Of a DNA stretch of 53,640 bases, positions 11,466 through 21,165 are shown piece by piece. The stretch is taken from contig JAAVTG010000160.1 in the NCBI GenBank assembly GCA_011947345.1, positions 1 to 53,640 of the forward strand, given 5' to 3'. This DNA is from Phytophthora quininea. Its lineage: Eukaryota; Oomycota; Peronosporomycetes; Peronosporales; Peronosporaceae. How positions within the stretch are numbered: position 1 is the first letter of the stretch; each line of letters starts with the position of its first letter. The position numbers were made by a program, and so were the translations under genes. The notes below the pieces were generated by a model. The model saw nothing but the letters and a program-made list of their open reading frames with translations, was not told the DNA's origin and did no database searches.

Positions 11466-13192
11466 TCATTTCGCGTTGTCACGTGATAGTCGCTGACTCT
11501 CCAAAGCCAACATGGCATCCCACGAATCTTTAGAGACTTGTCCTTCACCTCGACTTAACGCCATTAAACGAGCGAGACGCAGCCAGCGATGCAAGTCTTC
11601 AAGCTGCAACAACAACCGTAGATGTTAGCTACAAAACAAAAGACTGTACTCGACAAACTCACCGCCACTTTCTGCTCGGACTTCCGGCATTCTACGTAGT
11701 GTTTCTCCGCCATCTCGGCTTCTTCGTTGCCAATGGTGACTGTAAACGAACGCAACACACTCAGAAAGACACGGAAGCACTCCAGTATCGGCTCTTCTAG
11801 AGCGTTCTTGTTCTCAGTACTGTCCGAGGCAACGAGCGGTACAGCCACCGTCACTGGTAGAATGCTCTTGCCTTCCGACACGGTGACAATCGCCACATCC
11901 TGCGGGAAGTCCATGTTGTAGTAGTGGAAGTCATAGGAAGGAGCATCTTGTCGATGAGCGACTGCAGAGCAGCAACATTCTTGACGCCCTGCTCATTCAG
12001 CTGTCCTGCAGTTAACGCCGTCTCGTTGACCAACATGGTCGTACCATTGGCCACCTGCAGCACGCCACTAAGCAGCACTTCGCGGTCGTAGTCCTTGCAC
12101 GGCATAAACTTGGTCGAGTTCAGCTCCTTCAGCGATAGATCCACTCGCGCCACCATTGGCATCAGCGACGCCAGCGTCTTGCTGATTCCAGCCACGAAGT
12201 CTTTCTTCTCTTCCTCTGTCGAGGACTTGTCCAGCGCCAAGTTCATCGAGAGATTCCCTAACGGCGTCGACGGGTCCGGTCGTGAGTATACGTGCGACAG
12301 CAGCACCAGAAGCAAGTATTCTGCTGCTAAGGTATCTCCTTTCAGTGTCTGAGCCAGGTAGTCGACGATCTGTTTGCGCATGGCTGCAATCTCCTTCTCT
12401 TGACCAAGTTTGGTCCACTCTTCGTGGCAAAACTTGGTGCGAGTGTCATTGTTCTCGTGGATTTTGGCGTAGAACTCGCTCGACTCGTGAGGTCGCACAT
12501 GGTGTATGTTCTCTAAACTGCTAACGTGGCAGCAGTGGAGAACGACCCCGACTTCTCTTTGGGCTGCACTTCATCAATACAGTCCGAGATCTGTAGCTCC
12601 TCAATCTCTTTGGCACTCAGCACAACGTCCTCTTTCTTCTTGGAGTCCGTTCCAGCGACCATCAGGTCCAGAATGCCTACAAACTCGAACGCTTCGTTGA
12701 CTTTGAATTGGTCAAGAGACACATCCTTGTACTGCTTGTCATAGACGTAAATGTTGACTGCATCCGGGAGCAAAAGTCGGTTGTTTGTGTCTGGTTTCCC
12801 CTGCACGTCCGCCTTGGGTTTCTTAACTGAAGTCTCTTGCTGCTCTTGAACTTCGAGCTCTTCCACTGCAGCACTGGAGCGTTTGGTGCCCTTGTTGGAT
12901 ATACGAGCATCAATCTCTAAAGCTACAGATTTGTCGGCCACCAAAGTATACGCTCTCTTGGCCCAGTCGCTGGCATGGGGAAGAGCGTGACGGTTAAAGG
13001 CACGCGCTCTAGAAGCTGCTGGGCCTCGCTGTGGAGCTGGACGAGCTCCGGGTCCTGCACGTCGCGCACCACGCCGCGGAACCGGAGCACACTGCCGTCG
13101 CGGTACTTGCCCTGGCGGAAGTTCGCCTCGTCCAGCACGGGGACGGCCGACACGTCGCGCACGGCCGACAGCTCCGTCGCCAAGTCCAGCAT
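11466..13192 (-). CDS. MCMBP: MCM-binding protein (MCMBP/ETG1), frame-broken
   Basis: Binds MCM3-7 and helps unload the replicative helicase from chromatin. Recognised from the ordered family words FRQGKYRDGSVLRFRGVV and VQDPELV near the start, LPLPDAV-like LLLPDAVNIYVYD, FEFVGILDL, LLLVLLSHVYSR, LGNLSMNLAL, LKELNSTKFMPCKDYD, LLSGVLQVANGT, MDFPQDVAIVTVSEGKS, and a final exon LEDLHRWLRLARLMALSRGE ending at TGA 11466-11468. The last intron runs GTGAGT to TTGTTGTTGCAG at about 11592-11663. Three single-base frame breaks (near 12945, 12525 and 11935) interrupt an otherwise full-length, conserved protein. In an essential gene this suggests sequencing indels rather than decay. I chose ATG 13192 (MLDLATELSAV); an in-frame ATG at 13252 is also possible. 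It is divergent from the small gene at 13259. Confidence 0.88.
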
Positions 13193-13258
13193 GACTGAAT
13201 GAGTGGATAGTGTAAGGGTATCAATATCAATATCAAACACGAATATTATCAAATATTA

Positions 13259-13708
13259 ATGCCGCTCCTACTACTTTTCTTTGGTGGAGTTCTCGGACCG
13301 GCGGCCAGCAATGCCTGCAGACGACGCTGCGAGACGACCTGCTTCCTTGAGGTTACCACCCGATGGATGGCCTGGCTGGATAAAATGGATCGGGGATCAC
13401 TGGTGAGTCTGGTGTAGCGGAGTCGACCGTGGTTGACGTCTCAGTCTCTCGGGCCGTGTCGGGTCATTCGTTAATATTTTTTTTAAGAGAGTCGAAAAAA
13501 ATCTATCACCACACTTTGTTTGCCGCGGAAAGGCGGATATTGGTCTATCGGTCCATCTACTTTCACGATCTACGCTGTGCAGTTCAAGGAGCTAACAAGT
13601 GCATCGGGCCGACGACTGTCTGACGATGATGGAGCGCAGTGCGATTACTCGGTAGTCAACGACGCCAACAACGCCGTGATATCGCTGCGACAACGTTCAG
13701 CTTCTTAG
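13259..13708 (+). CDS. Possible small secreted protein, two exons
   Basis: The ATG at 13259 opens MPLLLLFFGGVLGPAASNA, a convincing signal peptide. A short cysteine-bearing stretch follows (CRRRCETTC) and reads to 13402. A GTGAGT donor at 13403 and a pyrimidine-rich CTGTGCAG acceptor ending at 13582 define a 180-base intron. The second exon continues in frame to TAG at 13706-13708 through GRRLSDDDGAQCDY. The predicted product is about 89 residues, with about 70 after cleavage. I recognise no family; the RRL-acidic patch only loosely recalls RXLR-type effectors and I do not claim it. It starts 66 bases from the MCMBP start on the other strand, so the two probably share a bidirectional promoter. 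Splice prediction by eye is the weak point. Confidence 0.4.
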
Positions 13709-14541
13709 CTGTTCCAGTTTCTTCTAGTGTGCATTGGTGCCGCTCGATATGTCGGTTCCATCGCTCTTGATGCAATGCACCAGTGGTAAGATGTCGAGTT
13801 CTCTAAAACTTTCAGTAGTCTTCCGACTCAGCTAAGAGCTACGGCGGCCTCTTAGCGGTGCGAATACCTGTACGCAGTCGCTCTATCCCCCTCGGCCACA
13901 TCTCACTTTGTATCATGCGATAGCCTTCTTCCTTCGGGGCTGTACGATCATATCAAATACATGCACGGAGATTAAACGAACCACAGCAAAGAGCCCAGCC
14001 GGAGCTGCTGCTGTTCAAGGAAATAAAAGAGATTGTGTAGTTCAGTCCTGCAGACTGTTGCACGTGTACACTACGAAAATATTGCCGAGGAAATACACGT
14101 GGAAAGGAGCGCAGCGAGACATGTGCGTCGTGAGCTTGTTGTACGACTGCAGATGAGTCCGAACTGGTTGAAAGACACGAGGTCAGCGAGAAGAGATATA
14201 GTTGAGCTTCTGACTCCAATGTCTGAGTCATTGTGACTTGTCGACCAACTTGAAGTTGCTATCAAATGAACTACCGCACGAAATTATCCGATGCGTTGGA
14301 TGCACCAACAAGTTAAACCAGCGTCGAGACCGAGACGGCAACACACCAGGGGTGATGCTCTTATCGTCGTGCGATGCCCATGATCGAGTGTCGATACAAA
14401 AGTGCAAGTGCAAATCGACAAACCGGTGAGACCTACCGTCACGCTTGTCAGCACGCTTACGGCCCTGCTTCCACGGCTAATCTCCGACGTCAAACCAAAC
14501 CAGCCGATTTTCAGCACCACTTCACGTTTCTCCTACTGAAA
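13709..14541. other. Intergenic stretch, no recognised gene
   Basis: Only overlapping short frames on both strands. The right end should contain the promoter of SP-D; a weak initiator-like CTTCACGTTTCTCC lies 20-25 bases before its ATG. Confidence 0.4.
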
Positions 14542-16209
14542 ATGACTTGGTCGACGGTATTTGTCCTGGTCGTGGTTCTATCCGTCGTCGCCACCGCAAA
14601 CGGCATCGATTGGAGTGAACTCGACGACTCGGTGTCGGATTCCGGTTCCGAGGCGTCCTCGACGGACAACACAGCCAGGTAACGTCGGTGACGTCGGTGA
14701 CCGCCAAGAGCACGGTCACCTCCACGTACCGCAACTGGGTGGGGCCCTGGAGCATGCTGTCGGACCCGTCCACGTCGTGCTACCGAGAAGCGCACTTCAT
14801 GGCCGAGTGTCCGTCCAACTACGACCGCAACAAGCTGACCCACACGTGCTGGGCGGAATGTCCGTACGGGTATCCGCTCGAGTGCGGCATGGAATGTGCC
14901 CGCCAGAACAGCAAGTGCGTCGTGGAGGTGGGCGCCAAGGTGTCTGCGGTGGCGCTGACGACGTTCGACCTGGCCAGTCTGGGCATCGTCGGCGAGTTCT
15001 TCAAGCTGGGCAAGAAGGTGACGAGGGCGGCCAAGTGTGCCAGCACGCTGCTGACCGTCACGAGGGTGTCATCCGGTACATCCGCAACGTCAAGACAGAG
15101 GACCCGCAGACGTCGCAGGCCAAGCTGCTGCTGATGCTGTACCAGACCAACAACGTGGTGACCGACATCCCGATCGCCATCTACGCGTGTATGGGGAAGC
15201 CTGTGCCGCACCCGCTGCGAGTCTCTCAGGTGGTGCTGGCCACGTCGCAGTGGATGTTGCTGCAGATTCTCACCTACGACGACGACCTCATTTCGAGTTG
15301 GGAGAAGTTCCGGGCGTTCATGAAGGGAGCCAACTTCACCGAGGCCGCCGAGGAGATCACGGACGATGAGGTGTCGTCACTGGAGACGGCCATGCAGTCC
15401 AACTCGACGTGCGGCGCCGACCTCAAGGCGCTGACCGACCGCACGTGGCAAATGGTGAGCGAGTACCGAGCCGAGAACCCGGACATGAGCAACGCCGAGA
15501 TCCGCCTCAAGATGAGCCAGTCGGACTTTGTGCTGTACGACGTGGCCACGGTGACCAACAACTGCATGAGCCAGCTGATCGCCGAGTCGAGCGAGGCCAC
15601 GGCGTACAAGACGCGCGAGACGCTGCGCAAGACGATCGGCGTGATCATCAACGACCTGATCAAGCGCGGCAAGAGCGACAACGGGTCGTCGCTGGACGAG
15701 AAGGAGCAGGCGTACAAGTGGATCGACAACGGGCTGTCGACCATCTCGGCCAGTATGCTGGACATCACGGACATCTCGACGCTGCTGTCCGAGTACATCC
15801 AGACGATCTGCGGCCCCACGCAGTTCATGGGCGAGATCGACGACGGCGACGAGGACGCGACGCTGGGGCTAAACGCGCTGCAGAAGGCGTTCAAAGGCAG
15901 CTCGCTGTCGTGGCGGAAAGTGGGGGACGGCCAGGTCATCGTCCGGTTTCACAGCAACGACACGGAGGAGGTGAACGTCAACATCATGTCGGGCGGCGAC
16001 AAGGTAGACGAGGTGGACGTCGCGGCAGGGGGACGGCGACGTGGAAGTCGACCGTCAAGGCGCTGGGCGGCAAGACGTTGTACTTGGACCGCTGGCGGCC
16101 GGGCTTCCTCGGTATCCCCGGCAAAGGAGGCGGCTCTCTGCTGCTGTGGGTGCCGGTTGCACGGCAGGGTGGCCACCTGGAGATCGATGTCAAGTTGAAT
16201 GTCAGTTAG
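14542..16209 (+). CDS. SP-D: secreted cysteine-rich family protein, left inverted arm
   Basis: The ATG at 14542 gives leader MTWSTVFVLVVVLSVVATA, then IDWSELDD, an acidic linker, the cysteine module (YRNWVGPW, SCYREAHF, YPLECGMEC), the middle (RYIRNVKTEDPQTSQ, SNSTCGADL, VTNNCM) and the tail (TICGPTQFMGEIDDGDEDA, LYLDRWRPGFLGIPG, GGHLEI, NVS-stop). It is nearly identical to SP-E from about 14576 onward. The frame breaks near 14680 (one A fewer than SP-E), near 15065 (one G fewer in a G run) and near 16028 (G5 run, shared with SP-E). It is convergent with the membrane-protein gene, with 45 bases between stop codons. The leader differs sharply from SP-E although the mature parts match. Confidence 0.78.
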
Positions 16210-18033
16210 AATTGCCATTTAGTTGGTGGATAGCGTAGAAATGTAGTATCGAAATCAATCCGTAGATATGCCATCAGTCTTGCGAAGCAACAGCATCACC
16301 GAGGACGCCTGGCAGATGTGGTCGCCGTAGTAGAGATACCCTGTCAGTAGCAAGGCTTCCACTGTCGCGCATCGCTTGCCGTTGTACACGACGTAGGCAA
16401 TGTCGTCGCAGTCATGGAACAACTTCTTGAACGGCCCACCTAGGCAATGTTTCTCGAACGAGGTGAGCGGCTGCTCACTTGGCGCTTGGTTGGGATTGAT
16501 CGTGTGGACTTTACGTGTTGATGGGGCACTTGGACCACAATAATTCGTGCTGCCTCCACTTTGAAGCGGTGCGATCGCAGTTTGAGAGAGAAGTCCTGAC
16601 ACTCGTCGACCGGTCTCCGCTGCGATCTTCACCTTTGGACTCAGTCGCTTCACAACCGCAGACGTCACCGCCACAACGAGGCCCAGCGCTATCGACATCG
16701 TCGTCGTGACGATGGCAAGGGTGCTGGCTTTGAACAGGACGCAAGCGTCGTTGAGACCGCAGTACTTTGCACCGAGCGCCGACGTCTTGCGCAGAATCAC
16801 GGCGGCCAGAACGACAAGCAGCGGCGTTCGCTGCACCGAGCGAAGGCCGTACACGACACAGCAGTGATGACAGTTTGTGTCGTCTCCCACGTGAGTCGGA
16901 AGTGTCTGTCTAGCACTTGAGCGCGCCTTGGCCAAGTTGATGAACGAGTACGAGAAGGCGAAGAAGCAGCACGTCAAGTTGGCGATCGACTCGGTGGTCA
17001 GCGTGCCCGTCCCGAAGCCCAGCAAGTACAGGTCCGAGTTGTACACGAGGTGGTAGGTGATCTGCGCGAGGTAGACCACCTGCATGCGGCCATTCTGGCA
17101 ACGGTAGGCCCAGATCTGCGTGAGCAGCACGGAGCGCTTGTGCGACATAATCTGGTAGAGACTGATGATCCCCATGAGCAGCATCTGTATGACGACGATC
17201 CCGGGCAGCACACTGATGGACACGGTGTCTGCGTAGCGACTACGAAACGTGTTGAGGAACATCCCGACTCGGTTGGGCCTGGCCGCTGTGACCTCGCTCA
17301 CCCACTCCCATTGCGTGTTGTAGTAGTTGTGGATGCACACGTCGCCAGTACTGCACAGCGGGACATCGTCCGGAGACTGCACCATGAGGCCGTAGATCTC
17401 CCAGTGCTTGGAGATCTCGCAGTTGTCTTCGATGTAGATGCCTGTCGTGTTGACGGCTCGCACTCGACAGCCGCCGTCGTAGCCCTGCATCAGAGCCTCG
17501 AGCACACTCTTGGCGTTGTAGTGCATGTTGGTTGTCGCCACCACCCGTGGCAGGGTTGGCATGCTGCTCGTGAAACTGTACGGGAAGAGCGTGAGCACCT
17601 CCGGGACGACCGCCAGCACGTCTTTTCCGCCGGTGGTGGTGGCCAGCCAGCTTGGAGCCGATGAGATGTCGCCGACGACCACGTTCGGGCGGCACTCGGT
17701 GAAGTCTGGCGAGATGTTGTTGACCACCGCCGGGATCTTGCCAAAGTCCGAGCTGCCCACGGTGGTCGGGAAGTAGAAGAGTCGGGTCGTCGCCATGATG
17801 CTCCACGTCGTGACGCAGTCGCTGGCGTGTTGGATGCCGAGCTCGAGTTCGAGCTCTCGCTTCTGCTGCGGCGGGATGCTGAGGTTCATGGCGTTCACCA
17901 CGTCCATCAGCTGCTGCGGGGTTCCGGTGACGATGTTGGTGGTGGACCCCTACTCGTTTCTGCTGCTCTAGCAAATGACGTTACCTGCATCGAGGGACTC
18001 TGTGAGTGCTTTGGCGCTGAGAGAGCTGAAATC
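14576..18033 (+). repeat. Left arm of 3.46 kb inverted duplication
   Basis: This arm is the reverse complement of 20488-20574 joined to 26129-29502. It begins inside the leader codons of SP-D and ends inside the 5' coding part of the membrane-protein gene. By eye the arms differ by only a handful of substitutions and single-base indels. Arm lengths agree within a few bases once the retrotransposon and its 5-base target duplication are removed from the right arm. The spacer is 18034-20487. Confidence 0.9.
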
Positions 18034-18072
18034 TACGATGATGCGTCTGACGATAGCGAGACTTGCGCCCAT
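16255..18072 (-). CDS. Multi-pass membrane protein, left copy with alternative 5' end
   Basis: The main exon 17949-16255 is open throughout. It encodes an extracytoplasmic-looking region with NxS/T sites and cysteines (FYFPTTVGSSDFGKIP, HASDCVTTW, FTECRPNVVV, GGCRVRAV), then hydrophobic segments (VSISVLPGIVVIQMLLMGII, YHLVYNSDLYLLGFG, CCFFAFSYSFI, LLVVLAAVIL, TMSIALGLVVAVTSAVV) and a cytosolic-looking tail. A putative 35-base intron, GTAACG...GAGTAG (17950-17984), joins it to an upstream exon DFSSLSAKALTESLDAG. Upstream of 18033 the sequence no longer matches the right copy; an ATG at 18072 (MGASLAIVRRIIVDF) can serve as start. So this copy is either 5'-truncated or has acquired a new N-terminus. 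Family not recognised; several such proteins exist in oomycetes as unnamed transmembrane proteins. Confidence 0.6.
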
Positions 18073-18388
18073 GGCAGAAGACCTGAAGAGCCTTCCACCT
18101 AATTGACGTCGCACGAGCTTTTGCTGGTGATAGTGCTCTGCCGCCCAGTCCGCCGACGAGCCTTGGTCTCCGGCGTCGAGCATGTTTCCACGGGGCTTTT
18201 GGCTCGAGTTTCCTCTATTCGATCGCTTCAGTCGCTCGTTTTCCTCTACTCGGATCGCTACTGTGAGGTCTCCTCGTGCAGGAACACCTTCTCATCGGGG
18301 AGACGGCCTTCTACAAACGACCCGATGGACTATCATGGGGTGGCGGCACCCTGCCCCGACGACGATCGCCACTTGCTGATTTGCGCCC

Positions 18389-19465
18389 ATGGTGCTCACG
18401 GTGACCCAGTTGCGCGACATCGAAGGCGCCTTCCAGCGCGCCGAGCAATGCATCAACTACGAGGACATGGAGCCCTTTGTCGACCTGACCTTCGTGGCGG
18501 ATCTGGCCCAGAAGAACGGCAGACCGTGCTCTGTGGACGCCATGGTCACCCACGACAGACTTCTGTACCGGACGTGGAGCAAGGCGACCGGATTGGAGGA
18601 GATCAACGTGAAGCCCCCTTCAATCTCGACGCCTACTTGGTGACGGCGAAGCTCATGGACGTCTGCCGCGTGAAGCGCTTCCAAGTCGCGCTGCAAAATA
18701 AGGCGCTACAGTTCGTTAGGAACCCGAGACGAGCTCAGCGAAATCGAGAGATCCGAGGGCTGGCCGCTGGGCTCGACGCCACCCCGGACAACTACGCTTT
18801 GACCGAGTGCCTCTACATGATTGAGGTCTGCACCTACGAAGAAGGACTGCTAGAGCAATGCTTGGAGGAAATGCGCATGCGCGTGACGGACCGGGCCTAT
18901 TTACTGGAGGAGGCGCGGAGAATCAGTGAAATAGCCCCCACTGGGAGATTAAACGGCAAGATCGGCGAGTGCGATAGCTACAAGGGAAGAATCGCCGGGC
19001 TGGATAGCGAGTACGGCTTTCTTGGGAGGCATACTGGGGGAGTTGTTAGACGTTGGCTGCTCCTTTACCCGGGATGGCGAGTCCTGAGCGCAGAACGATC
19101 GAAAGGCGGGCGTTCGCACTGGCCGAGCACAAGGGTGTGCACTGGTACTTCACGGTGAGAGACAGACCTCACCACGAAATGGTGAAGTACTTCCCACTGC
19201 AAGAGCGCCTGGTGATGCAGATCATGCTGACCGCTTACAGAGACTACGTTAACGAGCGTGTATGTACACATGCCAGCTACTTGGATCTACTAACTAACCC
19301 GTGGTACGTGTGCAGGACCCAAGACCCCCACCAGTCAGCGCTTCGACAACGATCTTGCACAGCCAAGGCCTTGCCCAGACGATCATGTTCCGCAACCACG
19401 AGGCTGGTCTAACTCAGAAGCAGATTGAGGAAGGGGGCGCGTATATGCCGCTGCGACTGCCTTGA
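18389..19465 (+). CDS. Unknown conserved-looking protein, frame-broken
   Basis: The ATG at 18389 opens MVLTVTQLRDIEGAFQRAE. After one break in a C run near 18617, the frame continues as PFNLDAYLVTAKLMDVCR, ECLYMIEVCTYEEGL and ARRISEIAPTG. Further breaks near 19020-19060 lead to FALAEHKGVHWYFTVRD and MVKYFPLQERLVMQIMLTAY. A GTATGT...GTGCAG intron with a CTAAC branch-like motif occupies about 19259-19317, and the last exon ends MFRNHEAGLTQKQIEEGG...RLP at TGA 19463-19465. The product would be about 330 residues, with no leader or membrane segment, mixed helical and cysteine-containing. I recognise no family. It sits alone in the spacer between the inverted arms. Confidence 0.5.
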
Positions 19466-19482
19466 CTAGCTCGATCGCCGCC

Positions 19483-19992
19483 ATGTACGCCAAGAGGGGC
19501 AACGACCGCCCGTCGCCGCTGCTCCCCTGTGACCGAGTCGAAGAAGCGGAAATATGCCCCCATGGAAGACAGGGTGATTGCGGTCAAGTGGATCGCAGCG
19601 AACGGTGGCGTGCCCAACGCGGCGGTGAAGCACTTCATGGAGTGGAAGTACGCGCCGTCGACTTACAACAAGTGGTGGAAGAAGAAGGACGAGATTCTGA
19701 AGGCGCCGCGCGGCAGTAAGCGGCTGCGTGGGGTGGCTGTACACCGCTGCTGACTCAACAGCAAGAACAGCAGCTGCGAGAGGCCCTCGACGAGCAAATG
19801 CAGAGGAAAAATGCTGCCGGTGGAGGTGCCCGGTTCACCTACCAAAATGTCCGCGACTTGGCCAAGAGTATGTTTCCCGGGCAGGAGAACTTTGTCGCCT
19901 CCGATTCCTGGGTTCGCCGGTTCCTTCGACGCTCGCGTGGCGAAGCAATAGACGAAGAGGACGAAGAGGATGAAAAGGACGAAGAGGGATGA
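19483..19992 (+). CDS. psq/CENP-B-type helix-turn-helix protein
   Basis: Two DNA-binding segments of the kind seen in pogo/Tigger transposases and CENP-B occur in order. The first is ESKKRKYAPMEDRVIAVKWI...NAAVKHFMEWKY...NKWWKKKDEIL, a psq-like HTH. The second is LTQQQEQQLREALDEQM followed by FTYQNVRDLAKSMFP and SDSWVRRFLRRS, the CENP-B-type second HTH. An acidic tail of EED/EKDEEG repeats closes the protein at TGA 19990-19992. Frame breaks occur near 19527 and 19735. No DDE catalytic domain follows, so this is either a solo DNA-binding protein derived from a transposase or a truncated transposon. The start is uncertain: ATG 19483 or an internal one. Confidence 0.5.
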
Positions 19993-20569
19993 GGCATACA
20001 GCAATACGTGTCTGGGGCTTGGTCAGTTTAAAGTAAAAGACAGACCTCTGCCTGCGTAAAGCACCTCCGAGGCACTTTTCGCCAGTTCAGAAATTGCAAG
20101 CGGCTTGTTCGGACTGTTGTTGCTAGCTCCACTCGGTTGCAGTCCCAACTCGAGCAACGTTCGTCGATAACAACCTGCTTCGTGTTCCTGGACCAATCTC
20201 ATTCTGGGCTATGTCTTGCAATCACAGGACGCACGATCGTCGCTCCAATTGTGCTCTTCTTCGTCTTCCTTTCTACAAAATACTTCTCGGATGCCACCAT
20301 GCTCATCAAGGCCGACAACAGCTTCTTCTCGTTCACGGAGGCCGACATCTCCATGGCTGGAGGCTGTACAGGGTGAACCGGCCCCTGCAAAATCGTGCTG
20401 CTCAAGTTTGCCTTCATGAACGGAAACGCCACCAGCGTCCCAGCCTTCACAGCGTTCGTGAGCCAACCCCCGAACGTGACGCTCAACGATTTCAGCTCTC
20501 TCAGCGCCAAAGCGCTCACAGAGTCCCTCGATGCAGGTAACGTCATTTGCTAGAGCAGCAGAAACGAGT

Positions 20570-20574
20570 AGGGG
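20570..20574. repeat. Target-site duplication AGGGG, left side
   Basis: AGGGG immediately precedes the left LTR and is repeated at 26129-26133 directly after the right LTR. The uninterrupted site in the left arm (17946-17950 on the other strand) has it once. Five bases is typical of Ty3/gypsy integrases. Confidence 0.93.
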
Positions 20575-20880
20575 TGTAGTGTCTGCAGGTATGAAGACAC
20601 GATGGGGGAGTCGGCGAAGCTCCCTAAGTTGGCCGGTAGTCTATTAGATGCTAATTGACAAGTGAGCTACAATGAGCTTATCTATCGTTTGGGGACTCCG
20701 TGCCCCGAGCACGGAGTTGGGTGGTTGACAGTCGTGTCAACACAAATGTCGTTATCTACTCGGAGGTCATCACGTATTGCGATACCGTGTCATCCTGGTT
20801 CGCGTTACGAATTGATGTGCACGAGACCATCCAGTCGCCACCACTGCGGTGGCTGGGCATGGCTGGTAATCTACACTACA
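20575..20880 (-). repeat. 3' LTR of the gypsy element
   Basis: 306 bases, TG...CA bounded with the inverted ends TGTAGTGT/ACACTACA. It is identical to the other LTR except for one extra G in the run near 20605. Confidence 0.95.
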
Positions 20881-21165
20881 CTGCCCCCAAGCCTTGTCCA
20901 GGTAGGAGCAGTTATACGTGTTGGGTTTATGTAACCCAAGTCGGTGATAGTAACGGTCCGACGTATCCATGGACCGGCCGTATCACAGGTGTTACAGGTT
21001 CAACGCGTTGAAGTTGATCTGTAGCGGTATATATCGGAGCCAATATTAGATAGTTTTCGCTGGGAAAACCACGAATGTAATGCTCATTGCTGATACTACA
21101 TGGTAGTAAGCAGGAATTGATACATAGCAAACAAATGTTGATTGCGACAAAACTACTAGAGCTTT

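Noticed and set aside
13583..13708. RXLR-type effector motif in the small secreted protein
   Set aside because: The word is RRLS followed by acidic residues, not R-x-L-R, and it lies too far from a typical position to be claimed.
15409..16209. Long alternative plus-strand frame over SP-D (266 codons) with RRRRG-rich text
   Set aside because: Shadow of SP-D in GC-rich DNA. Only its last ~60 codons, after the frame break, match the family tail.
17050..17664. 204-codon plus-strand frame opposite the membrane-protein gene, also at 26414-27028
   Set aside because: Mirror of the membrane-protein exon, with His/Val/Asp-rich low-information text and no start context.
20881..21165. Extra coding region between gypsy chromodomain and 3' LTR
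   Set aside because: About 285 bases with stops in all frames; it is the 3' untranslated part of the element with the purine tract at its end.
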